Positions 1-9,484 of a stretch of 64,000 bases of DNA are shown here, piece after piece. Both the position numbers and the translations under genes were made by a program. A model generated the notes under the pieces. That model worked only from the letters and a program-made list of their open reading frames with translations, was not told the DNA's origin and did not search any database. Source of the stretch: Triatoma infestans (taxonomy: Eukaryota; Arthropoda; Insecta; Hemiptera; Reduviidae); NCBI GenBank assembly GCA_011037195.1, contig JAAEAF010001067.1:62001-126000 (forward strand), read 5' to 3'. Numbering within the stretch: the stretch's first letter is position 1; every line of letters starts with the position of its first letter.

Positions 1-449
1 CACAACCACAAACTACTTTTCGTCTTAGAGCTTAGTGTATTCGGGACGATCGCAATGCTTCCTCTACCAATAGTAAAAAAATAAATAAAAATCTCAAACA
101 ATAATAATAATAAAGTCTTGAAGAGCTGCTGTGCAGGAATGTTGAATAGTAGAAAGTGAGTGAACATACAGCGGGACGATATCGGTGAAAACAGAAAGGA
201 ATCAAGTTAAGTTACCAAAAACACAGGGTATAGAATATCGGGCAAAATATTTAGGACATTAGTCATGCAAAGCTCGGTCTGTTAGGTATGAAAAATGTAG
301 GCTTTACTTTCTCTTACTACTGTAAGAGCAGGCATTGCATTGGATCATATTTTGAAGGTGAGTTATCACTGAGCACAGAAAAATGTCTTTTAAAAAAATT
401 CTGTGTGGACGAAATCAGGATACATCCTGAATCATGCAAGACCTTTTTG
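1..449. other. A+T-rich DNA without a recognised gene
   Basis: No coding signal is seen. Around 305-335 a short stretch (TTTCTCTTACTACTGTAAGA) resembles the start of the R3 repeat described at 38,800, so this may be the edge of a decayed copy. Confidence 0.4.
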
Positions 450-491
450 TTTCAGAGACATTTTCCGTGGTAGCCTGCTTCATTTTGTGGT
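450..491 (-). repeat. Inverted fragment of the PLE 3' tail
   Basis: About 40 bases here are the reverse complement of the PLE tail at roughly 1,816-1,857 (shared core GAAGCAGGCTACCACGGAAA). It sits directly before the GIY-YIG coding remnant. An inverted tail fragment joined to the 5' end of a truncated copy fits the complex, partly inverted insertions known for Penelope-like elements. That link is inference. Confidence 0.7.
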
Positions 492-506
492 AAACTCACA
501 AATTTT

Positions 507-925
507 TTCAAGAAACTGGGCATTAAGACATCCTTCCGAACAAACATCAAATTAGGCAACAAAATCCGCCTCGTACCGAGTTCACGACGTGTATGACAGC
601 AGTGGGGTTTACGAGTTGAAATCCCGGACTGTGACAACATTTACGTGGGGCAGACCGGCAGAGAAATCAAGAAACGATTTACCGAACCTGTAAGATCATA
701 CAAGTACAACAAAGTTGACTCAAATTATGCCAATCACCTAAACACTAAGAAACACAAACCCGATGACATCACGACCATGATGAAGCTAATACATTCTGGC
801 CACAAAGGACGACGATTGACATAATAGAACTACTCGAAATATATAAATACAAGACACAAAACTTATTAAACGAACAGACAAAATTTGCCAGTGAAACATT
901 ATTCAAAACACTCTTCCCACAATAG
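507..925 (+). pseudogene. Penelope-like element, C-terminal GIY-YIG endonuclease remnant
   Basis: This is the C-terminal part of a Penelope-like retroelement protein. In that family a reverse transcriptase is followed by a GIY-YIG endonuclease that nicks target DNA. Visible pieces are GVYEL (out of frame, near 602) and then CDNIYVGQTGREIKKRF, which together give the GIY...YVG signature. They are followed by an H-L-N-T-K-K-H-K segment and a frame ending FKTLFPQ before TAG at 923. There is a TGA at 594 and frameshifts near 600-640 and 820. The RT part is absent, so this is a dead 5'-truncated copy. It shares its tail family with 31,385-31,568. The PLE call is firm from the GIY-YIG signature plus the tail; subfamily is not assigned. 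Confidence 0.85.
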
Positions 926-1057
926 CAACAGAAACGCAATTACATTATAATGCACAAGTGCAAACATTATACATGCCACCAAATAGTTCTTACACAGATT
1001 TTAGTTTTAGGTTAGTTTTAAATCTGCTAGTTGTATATACATATTTAAAAAAAAAAA

Positions 1058-1440
1058 ATGCTTGCGTGGATGGCGTATGTGAGTGTTGTGTGAAAGGGTG
1101 AAATAAGAGTGGAATGCATAATTATAAAAACTTAATTATAAGATTTTTGATTATAAGAATTTTTACATGCGGGCGTGGATGGCATATGTGAATGTTGGGT
1201 GAATGCATATTATGTGAAATATTGAGTGGAATGTATAATATATAAAGAACTTAATTATAAAAAACCATATTTAGGTATACATGCGTGCGTGGATGCCGTA
1301 TATGAATGTTGTGTAAAAAGTAAAAGATTGACTGGAATGCATAATTATAAAAAACCACATTTAGGTATATATGCTTGCGTGGATGCCGTATATGAATGTT
1401 GTGTAAAAAGTGAAATGTGACTGGAATGCATAATTATAAA
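1058..1440 (+). repeat. Degenerate tandem repeat in PLE 3' region (about 4 units of 85-110 bp)
   Basis: The unit contains GCGTGGATGCCGTATATGAA, then TGTTGTGTAAAAAG and a TGGAATGCATAATTATAAA block. Copies start near 1,060, 1,170, 1,285 and 1,375. The last two are nearly identical and the first two are more diverged. They lie between the PLE coding remnant and its tail, so they are probably part of the element's 3' untranslated region. The open frame at 1,226-1,420 is a by-product of the repeat. Confidence 0.8.
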
Positions 1441-1709
1441 AAATGATAAAAATCGCTTAATTTTAAATTATGTTAGTTTAAATCGTTATTTAATTTAATT
1501 TTTATTTTTATATATTTTATGTTTTATTTTGACTAGTTAATTGTAAAGTAAATCTCCCTTCAACATTAGAGTTTAAAAATTAGACCCCCTACGTGTTGTT
1601 TCCATTGTAAGAAAAATTTGCCCTTTAACAACCCAAACACGTGTTTTCCCACCCAGCTGACCATACTCCTTGACCTAGTTTAAGAGTTTAGTTTTAAATA
1701 CAGTTAAAA

Positions 1710-1915
1710 ACACCAGTCAGTGTGTAAAACTGGATTTACTCTGTGCAAGTCTGTGTTGTCACACTGTCTGAAAAAACGCATCCTGAAGATGGGCGAACGC
1801 CCGAAACCGGTCGATGACCACAAAATGAAGCAGGCTACCACGGAAAATGTCTCTGATGCTTTCCAGCTCTGCGGAACCAACCACCACAACAACCTTTTTG
1901 TTACCGTATACATAT
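1710..1915 (+). mobile_element. PLE 3' tail
   Basis: This stretch matches 31,385-31,568 along nearly its whole length: TGTAAAACTGGATTTACTC, GCAAGTCTG, the hammerhead-like block, ACAAAATGAAGCAGGCTA and GCTTTCCAGCTCTGCGGA. Two copies about 30 kb apart with the same boundaries define an element end. The short frames on both strands across it are not genes. Confidence 0.8.
1779..1816 (+). ncRNA. Minimal hammerhead-ribozyme-like motif in PLE tail
   Basis: The conserved hammerhead core is present: CTGAAGA at 1,783-1,789, a stem II hairpin GGGC-GAAC-GCCC, then GAAAC at 1,803-1,807 and CGGTC ending at 1,812. CATC before the core pairs with GATG after it to form stem I. Stem III is reduced to the short CCGG palindrome, as in the minimal hammerhead variants reported for Penelope-like elements, which may act as dimers. 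One unpaired T sits between the core and stem II, which departs from the textbook form. Cleavage is not shown. Confidence 0.65.
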
Positions 1916-2470
1916 TTATTGTGAAAGCATAGATAAGGGATAAAGCAAAGTTAGGATCCGCATAAGTTTGATTAACTCTGCAGTCAGGCTGGCCAACTTT
2001 AACCAGTCGTTTGATATGATAATTAGTGTGATTTCAGAGATATTTCTCTTATAGACTAAACATGCAAATCGTGATCAATGTTTCTTACTCTAATACATTC
2101 GACAGAGTCCGACATACATTTAAACCTGAGAAGATATATTTGAAACAAACTATTCCAATTAGTTTGAGACCTGACTGTTTGAGACAATATTAGTAATATT
2201 GTCCCAAATGGACCGTGTTGGCTGACCATTATGCCCTTCCAATACGACCGTGCGGACATTAAAAACATTTCCATTAAACTAGCCAGTTGCCAAGCAACGG
2301 CCCAACTAAACAAATCTCTTGCTCACATCATCAATAAACAACAGGCCATTCTCTATAATTAACTACGCCCTACCTGTCACCTACGCATACAGTCTTCTAT
2401 AACTATAAATATTTTGCCCACAATCTAATTTATTATGGATTCATGGATTATTTTTTAATTTTTTATGATT
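1916..2470. other. Non-coding stretch, nothing recognised
   Basis: A short frame on either strand near 2,056-2,330 has no recognisable domain. No repeat relationship to the rest of the window was noticed. Confidence 0.4.
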
Positions 2471-2474
2471 TATT

Positions 2475-2750
2475 TATTTAAAACAAGCAAATATTTGTTG
2501 GCAGGGGCCAAAGAAAGAAACTTTTTATCTTTAAAAGCTTATTCGACGTTTCACCTTTGGTGTCCCTCCTCAGGAACTGTTGAAGAAGTATAGAGAGTTG
2601 AATGAGAGTGATTCAACTCTCTATTCTTCCTTAACAGTTCGTGAGGAAGGACACCAAAGGTGCCCGAAACATCGAATACTTTTAATGATGAAAAGTTTCT
2701 TTCTTTGGTTACAGCCCAGCCAACAAGTATTTGCTTGTTTTGATTAACAA
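2475..2750. mobile_element. Palindromic (foldback) element with hammerhead-like arms, copy 1
   Basis: The two halves are imperfect reverse complements centred near 2,610. AACAAGCAAATATTTGTTGG at the left edge mirrors CCAACAAGTATTTGCTTGTT at the right. GGCCAAAGAAAGAAACTTTT, CCTTTGGTGTCC and AGAGAGTTGAAT are mirrored further in. The edges and the sequence after the right end (TTAACAACGRCCAAA) are shared with the palindrome at 41,683-41,885. Each arm carries a hammerhead-like block, so it looks like two PLE-type ends joined head to head. It has no coding capacity. Confidence 0.75.
2541..2575 (-). ncRNA. Hammerhead-like motif in palindrome arm
   Basis: On the minus strand: TTC, CTGAGGA, a CACC-AAA-GGTG hairpin, AAACGTC, then GAA. 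TTC and GAA can form stem I, and GTC would be the cleavage triplet. The facing arm (about 2,645-2,685, plus strand) holds a mirrored but decayed version (GTGAGGA ... CGAAACATCG). Stem II overlaps the GAAA box, so activity is doubtful. Confidence 0.45.
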
Positions 2751-2759
2751 CGGCCAAAA

Positions 2760-3057
2760 ATAACTAATGTTTATATTTATTTAGTTTATTATTTTTATTG
2801 CCTGTTACTGGAAGAATCCAGCCTCCAACCATGAGCTGTGCCAGCGTTAAAAAAATAAGAGAAAAATAATTAAAAAATGATGGCAGAAATTAACCTATCG
2901 CACTTAGATGCGAAAAATTTCTTTGAAAATAACTGTTCTGCTGTTATAGCAGCAAAGAGCCACCAGATTTAGAAGATTTAAATCAATCTCCTCTTTTAAA
3001 TCAAAACAGAAACTCCACAATTAATTGCAAAAGGGAAAGCGAATCACAATTTTAGGG
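2760..3057. other. Spacer, nothing recognised
   Basis: A+T-rich DNA between the palindrome and the SINE. No gene, no strong repeat. Confidence 0.4.
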
Positions 3058-3059
3058 AA

Positions 3060-3268
3060 TGGATTAGCTCAGTGGTTAGCGCACTGGACTCCCACGCGGA
3101 GAACCCGGGTTCGGGTCCAGCTGTGCTACCCTTAAAGTTTTTCTTCCTAGGATCCCCTACAGCTCACTGTCCGGTGATGGACAGTGTTGTCTGTAACGAG
3201 AGAACCCTGTCCGGAGGCACTAAGAAGATTCCGGGCACTAATGACCATAGATAAATAAAAAAAAGGCA
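3060..3268 (+). mobile_element. tRNA-derived SINE, copy 1
   Basis: The head is tRNA-like. TAGCTCAGTGGTTAG gives a box A-like internal promoter, and GGTTCGGGTCC, spaced as in a tRNA, gives box B. A unique body follows, with CTACAGCTCACTGTCCG, GATGGACAGTGTTGTC and GAGAACCCTGTCCGGAGG, and the copy ends in an A-rich tail near 3,255. The same head and body recur on the minus strand at 24,303-24,525, and the body alone recurs at 30,158-30,262. A SINE would be copied by a partner LINE's enzyme; the partner is not identified. Confidence 0.85.
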
Positions 3269-3269
3269 A

Positions 3270-3744
3270 AAAATGAAGTTATTTCTAACAATATTTACTG
3301 TTATACATAATTAATGTGAGCTATAAAGAAAAAATCAGAATTTTCATTCGATTGTTGAAAAAAGAAGGCCAAAGAGAATTAGACGGAAATACATCCAATG
3401 TAAGTCCGCCATTTCGTATTTGGCCGTTTATACTAATGGAACAAAATAACATAGACGTTAAACCCAAAAAAAATTCCTCCAAGGAATTTATAATATTCAG
3501 TTGAAAAACTCTTTTGAGACCTGGAGTTTGTACCTATTCATTATACTGTCTTTAATTTTATGTAGGTGGCGCAGTTCACAAAGTATTGAAAGAGTTTTAT
3601 AAAGATGGAAATCTAGTTTCTCGCAACATCATAAAAGAAGGAATCGAACTAATTATTAGTGCAAAGTAACCCTTCCTAGGGGGATTTTATTTTTCACACG
3701 GTCCATATAATATTACATACATGTGTTGCATATATATCTATAAT
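3270..3744. other. Spacer, nothing recognised
   Basis: Short frames only (for example 3,316-3,504), with no recognisable domain. Confidence 0.4.
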
Positions 3745-4311
3745 ATAAAGCGGCCTCTACACGGTCAATAATATTGTCAATATAACCATCAATACAAGTG
3801 CTAACCAGTTTCAATATTTCATTACCTTATAAGATCAATATTATTGTCAATACTTTTGTCAATAACTGTGCCCATTAGTTACTACTTCTGCCACTAGGAG
3901 AGCGAATTTACATGTTTGTACTCGTTATTTTGTTGGCTTTTTTTACCTTAAAAAATGAATAATCGTACAAAAGCTTGCGTAGCCATTATTTTGGCGCTTG
4001 GCACCACTCATAAAGTCCTTTAACCTGTTATAATAGTACCGCATTTGTTTTGTACAGGTTAGTTTCAACGTTGTATAAAACTATTGAACTGAGTATTGAT
4101 GGAAATATTGGCGCCGCCCCTACACGGTCAATAATATTGTCAATATCCCCTCCAATTCTCAGTATTGATACACGAATCAGAAAATCTGAATTTCATCAAT
4201 ACTCTTGTGAATACCGACCATCAATACAATTTTTTCACCTTACATGGTCAATATTATTGTCAATACTCTAAAGTATTGTCAATATTATTCACCGTGTAGA
4301 GGCCGCTTTAT
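3745..4311. mobile_element. MITE-like element with terminal inverted repeats
   Basis: The left end AAAGCGGCCTCTACACGGT is mirrored at the right end as CCGTGTAGAGGCCGCTTT, and a 2-base TA (or AT) flanks both sides. The inner sequence repeats ATTGTCAATA-type motifs near both ends and in the middle, as expected of subterminal transposase-binding sites. A third copy of the terminus in direct orientation (CCCCTACACGGTCAATAATA, from about 4,116) suggests a composite of two nested copies. There is no transposase, so it is non-autonomous. The TA flank points to a Tc1/mariner-type insertion, but superfamily is uncertain. Confidence 0.75.
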
Positions 4312-5535
4312 CAACATACAATTATTTACAAAATATTGAAATACATAATTGATGGTAGAAATTGTACTTTTCCAAACTCTATTAACAAAAGTAAATACTT
4401 GAACAAATCCCCAAAAGTGCGCACATTTATCCCATTTACAAATTGTATGAAGAAATTTGCAAATCTCTTATTTATGAGATGTCCCTTCTCCTGCTTCCAA
4501 TATCCCCCATAGGTTAATATTCCTCTTATGAGTCTTCACGCTGCCTCCAGGAGTATTATGTTTATTTTTTTATTTTATAGTGCAGAAATAAGCTCCGGGC
4601 AAATATAGGTAATCTTTTCCTCCCCCTTAATGACAACTAATTGAACAGTTAAAATGCAGCAAATTTAAAACTGCAGAAGTACGGGAGAAAAATTATGTGA
4701 ATGTTTCATAGAGATTAAAAGGCCTCAACACAATATTCTTCAATTGCAGTGGGGAGTATAAATGTTCAAATGTATTATTAGCTGGTATATTGGTGCTAGA
4801 ATTGCTGAACACAATTTACTAAGGGTGTGGCTGTAAAATAAGAAATAAATAATTATAAAATAAACAAAATAAACACTAAAATGTGGTAATAAAGCGAGCG
4901 TGGGGAAGGAAGGCAAGGCCAATTGTATTGGCGAACTAGGCGGCAGGAAGAGGGGAAAGTGATGATGGAGGCAGTGGTGGGTGCAAACAGCCCGCCGCCA
5001 CCACTTAAACAATGCTGCCAACCGTAATTTGCTAAATAATACGAATTTGACCGTTTTGAAGGACAATATTAAAGTGGGTGACCTGAAGGACAGGTGTTGG
5101 CTGCCCGTCGCGTGACTTGCTGGGCTACTCGCTTCAAGAAGGCCACGTTCGCTTTTTAGAAATCAATTTTCCTTTTTATTTGTAAGTTCCTGGAAGAAAT
5201 AAGCAGCAGTAGATTCAAGAGCCTTTGTGCAATATTGACAATCTCATTTTATTCAGCGATATTGCAGTTAAATAATGGACCACATCCAAAAAAAGTATGG
5301 AAGCTATTACCTTACTAGCTCACTAAGTTAGTGACTTTCTTCTATCGTATTTCCTTTGTATTAAAGTTTATCCAGCCGGTAGGTATTAAAGTTATGTAGA
5401 GCTTTGTCAAACTTCGAGATTCGCTAAATCACATAATTTAGCGTAAAGGATTACGAACTGCTGACATCCGTTAAATCTGCAAGATTTACTGCTGGCCGCT
5501 CGTCTGTGTACATGTAATAACGAAGTTTAAAAAAA
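4312..5535. other. Spacer, nothing recognised
   Basis: The longest frame (4,740-5,066, minus) is low-complexity (His, Leu, Pro rich) with no domain and no upstream or downstream support. I do not call a gene here. Confidence 0.4.
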
Positions 5536-5539
5536 TTCG

Positions 5540-5795
5540 GTGGAGCCGATCGTGAAAAGCGGAAACTATATTCAGTCAAATCGTATTTCTGACCAATTTA
5601 TTTCTTCTGTTACCACCGTATTTCAGCTTTCTTGCAATTTTATTGATTTCTGAAATATTTTATTCACTCATAGACAGACTGCTCGAAAAACTTTTTTCGT
5701 TGTCAGAAGCCTCAAAATACGTATTTCCTCTGAAAACTCAATTGAAAATATCACTTAATCGCAATACTTTCTCTTAGCTCAGTAAGAGTATGTAG
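5540..5795 (-). repeat. Diverged partial copy of repeat R3
   Basis: Read on the minus strand, 5,795 downward gives CTCTTACTGAGCTAAGAG, AGTATTGCGAT and GAGTTTTCAGAGGAAATACG. These match in order the start of the full R3 copy at 38,800 (CTCTTACTCCTACTAAGAG, AGTATTGTAAT, GAGTTTTCACCGGAAATATC). The copy fades out towards 5,540. Confidence 0.6.
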
Positions 5796-6039
5796 AAAAC
5801 TGCCAAAAAATTCACTTTCAAGACAACTTAAGATCTGTGATAGGTATAGGTGACCAGTAATGCAGAATGATGTCGTGCGGCACGCAATAAACCAGTCTCA
5901 ATACGTCTTCCTCTTCTCTCCAGGGCCAGCATCAAGGGATGTAAGTACATTACGAAGTAAGAGCAGAGCTTGCTCCATTACCCTGCTTGTGTCCTCCGAT
6001 GGATCCATTTAGATAAATTCAGATTCAAGGAAATGCTAT

Positions 6040-7262
6040 GTTGCTCAGATCTAATACACACATGACATCTTTCCAGTGCCATCAATTCCCCCCCTCCCCC
6101 AATAGAACTACATCACTAGAACTACATGTATGTACATTGCTAGAACTAACTGGCTCACAAATATAATACACACATGACATCTTTCCAGTGCCATCGATCC
6201 CCTCCCCCATAGAACTACATCACTAGAACTACATCTATGTACATTGCTAGAACTGACTGGCTCACAAATATAATACACACATGACATCTTTCCAGTGCCA
6301 TCAATTCCCCCTCCCATAGAACTACATCACTAGAACTACATGTATGTACATTGCTAGAACTGACTGGCTCACAAATATAATACACACATGACATCTTTCC
6401 AGGGCCATCATCCCCCCCCCCTCATAGAACTACATCACTATAAATTCAGGTATGTACATTGTAAACTAACTTGCTCTCAATAAATACCCAGATCTTTCCA
6501 GTGCCATTCGATCCCCTCCCCATAGAACTACTACTAGAACACATCTATGTACATTGCTAAACTGACTGGCTCACAAATATAATACACACATGACATCTTT
6601 CCAGTGCCATCAATTCCCCCTCCCATAGAACTACATCACTAGAACTACATGTATGTACATTGCTAGAACTAACTGGCTCACAAATGTAATACACACATGA
6701 CATCTTTCCAGTGCCATCAATCCCCCCCCCATAGAACTATATCACTAAATAATGTATGTACATTGCTAGAACTAACTGGCTCACAAATATAATACACACA
6801 TGACATCTTTCCAGTGCCATCGATCCCCTCCCCCATAGAACTACATCACTAGAACTACATCTATGTACATTGCTAGAACTGACTGGCTCACAAATATAAT
6901 ACACACATGACATCTTTCCAGTGCCATCAATTCCCCCTCCCATAGAACTACATCACTAGAACTACATGTATGTACATTGCTAGAACTAACTGGCTCACAA
7001 ATGTAATACACACATGACATCTTTCCAGTGCCATCAATCCCCCCCCCATAGAACTATATCACTAAATAATGTATGTACATTGCTAGAACTAACTGGCTCA
7101 CAAATATAATACACACATGACATCTTCCAGTGTCCATCAATCCCCCTCCCATAGAACTACATCACTAGAACTACATGTATGTACATTGCTAGAACTAACT
7201 GGCTCACAAATGTAATACAGACATGACATCTTTTCAATGCCACCAATCCCCCCCCCATAAAT
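6040..7262. repeat. Satellite array, ~106-bp unit, about 11-12 copies
   Basis: The unit includes CATGACATCTTTCCAGTGCC, a C-rich run, CATAGAACTACATCACTAG, GTACATTGCTAGAACT and ACTGGCTCACAAATATAATA. Most units are near-identical; the one at about 6,410-6,540 is visibly decayed. Diagnostic variants recur every third unit: the block starting 6,601 is repeated from 6,918, and the block at 6,185 recurs at 6,811. That gives a higher-order period of roughly 315 bp. Minus-strand frames here are repeat by-products. Confidence 0.95.
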
Positions 7263-7318
7263 ATATTGAATTGGACCGACCAACCAACACAGTCACACCT
7301 GCTACACTAGTAATACTA

Positions 7319-7452
7319 TCTCTCTCTCTCTCACACCGAGAGCTGTGTAGAGAAGAAAATGAAATCTCTCAGGAAGCTTGAATGAATTCCCATATATATA
7401 GACTCGTATATATATAATATCTATATAAATATATATATATATATATATCTAC
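7319..7452. repeat. Microsatellites (TC)n and (TA)n
   Basis: A (TC)n run lies at about 7,319-7,333. Interrupted (TA)n runs lie at about 7,392-7,450. Confidence 0.9.
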
Positions 7453-7568
7453 CACGTACCTTGAAATCATTCTTTAATTCTTTTTAAAAAATGTTCTATC
7501 GTCCATGAAACTCGCCGGATTTGTTATTTTTCTAGTTTTTCCTGCAATCCTTCAAATTACATTATAAT

Positions 7569-8028
7569 GTTGTGAAGAAATTTGGTGGGGTCGGTAAAAA
7601 AAAAAAAACATTCAATTATACCAACGTTTCGCCAGAGTTTCCTGTCTTTATCAAGGCTTCAATCCAAAAAACAATACAATGAGGAAGCACAATGTGTAAA
7701 ATAGTGTAAAATGCAGACTAATAAAAGCAAAAACAAACAAAAGAAAATAAATTAAAAAGGTAATATTAAACTTAAGTTTAGTTTACCTAAGTTTAATATT
7801 ATTTTTTTTTTATTTTCTTTTTTCTTTTGTTTGTTTTTGTTGTTATTCTGCATTTTACAGTATGATTAATGCATTGTGGTTCCTCATTGTATTGTTTTTT
7901 AGATTGAAGCCTTGATAAAGATAGGAAACTCTGGTGAAACATTGGTATAATTGAATGTTTCTTTCTTGACCGATCCTCACCAAATTTCTTCATAACATAT
8001 TTCATCAACGGTCAACAAATTCTTTTAT
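7569..8028. mobile_element. Palindromic element with 13-bp target duplication, copy 3
   Basis: Arms of about 200 bp mirror each other around 7,780. GAAGAAATTTGGTGGGGTCGG faces CCGATCCTCACCAAATTTCTTC in mirror image. Further in, ATTCAATTATACCAACGTTTC, TCCTGTCTTTATCAAGGCTT and ACAAACAAAAGAAAA are also paired. The direct repeat ATTACATTATAAT lies just outside each end (7,556-7,568 and 8,029-8,041), so the palindrome was inserted as a unit. Each arm contains a PLE-end-like block, TTGATAA followed by GAAAC(G)TTGGTAT. The same block ends the PLE at 56,270. Confidence 0.8.
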
Positions 8029-8041
8029 ATTACATTATAAT

Positions 8042-9480
8042 TACATCAGTAAGTGTTTCCAACTACCAAAGTTCAATTTGTTGGATATTTAAATTGAGAG
8101 GAGTGTTGATTAGTTTAAATAAATATTGTTTTAATAAACAAATAAAACTTGGCTCATTATGCAACAGAGTTAAGGAAGGAGTTGCATATCATTTTGTATG
8201 TAAACGCCCAATTTTAAGAGAATTCTTTATCAGGTGCCTCAATAAAGCTGTACTAGTTATGAAGTTTAGGTAGCGAAGCCGGAATTAAACGGTTTACCAC
8301 ATGGTCTCAATGCAAATAGCCGTCTGGTAAGCCTTGGCCCTTCACGGGATTTTATATTATTGGGTTAATTAAAAGACTGTAATCTTAAATTATGTTTAAT
8401 AGGTGATTTTTGGTATTTTATTTTCTAGTTTATATTAATTATTATGTAAGTTATTTCAACTTAAATTTATCAACTTTCAAACGGTCTATGACCATTGAGT
8501 ATGTCTATTAGAGATATAAATTATCCATGCCGTTTAGAATTGCGTTCGTAATATTAAATAAAGGCATTATTATTAACATTCCATCATCGCATCCAAACAT
8601 CAAGGTTTCGATCAAAGTCCGTCAACTGGAGATCTGAATTTACTAAATTGTTTATTTTTTTGAAATCAACTCCAACAATTTTCTTCTAACTTGGCATATT
8701 AACTACATACATAAACATCTTACCAGTTTCAGTAAAATTTGGAGAGTTTCGCGAGAGATGAGACTTGAAGTGCGAGCTACTATGTAGTAGCAGGATCCAT
8801 TAAATGTATAACTACAAATTGCAAGTACGAAGAAAGAATCGGGTAAACGGAAGTGTTACTTTATTTCAAGTAAAGATTTCTGAGTTTTCATCTCATTCTT
8901 TAATCTTGGCACGCAAACTTTCTTAAGTGACATTATAGCGAACATTGCCCCGCCTTTATCTAACTAAACGTTAAAAATGACATTTTTGTTTCCCTGAGAG
9001 CATTGCAATTTCGTTCCAATATGAGCATTGCAATAAAAGAGAGTGGGGTGAGCCTTTATTTTAAAACGAAACTTGTAAGACTGTAGAAAGATAATGTGAA
9101 TTGGCGATGATAATAAAGCGAGCTCCTAGTAGCTCATACTGTTGCAACTAGGTCAAATATGGCCCAGAACAAAGAAAAGATTGCTCAGTGTTCAACACGG
9201 ATATTAAAATAGAGGTAGAGAAAGGGGCCGATGAGTCACACTACAATTATCTGCAGTACACTATAAATTCATTATTTTACGTTTGGCCATTGTGCCAAGG
9301 ATCCCTACAATCTCAATATACAATTTTTTTTATTGCTTATCAGATTTATTAAACGTACAACACATTTATTTATCTATTCATTTGTCTGATACATTATATT
9401 ATTGCAAACGCGGAAAAATTCTAATCTCGAAACAGTATTTATGACAACACTGACTACGCATCACTATAGGATTAAAAAGT
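8042..9480. other. Long spacer, nothing recognised
   Basis: A+T-rich DNA with only short frames on both strands. No repeat or coding homology was noticed. Confidence 0.4.
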
Positions 9481-9484
9481 CTAG

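Noticed and set aside
3060..3135. tRNA gene on the plus strand
   Set aside because: The head has box A- and B-like sequences, but it is followed by the same 130-bp body in other copies and an A-rich tail, so it is a SINE rather than a tRNA gene.
6108..6943. Minus-strand proteins with repeated MSCVYYICEPVSSSN
   Set aside because: They are translations of the ~106-bp satellite and stop wherever a unit changes length.
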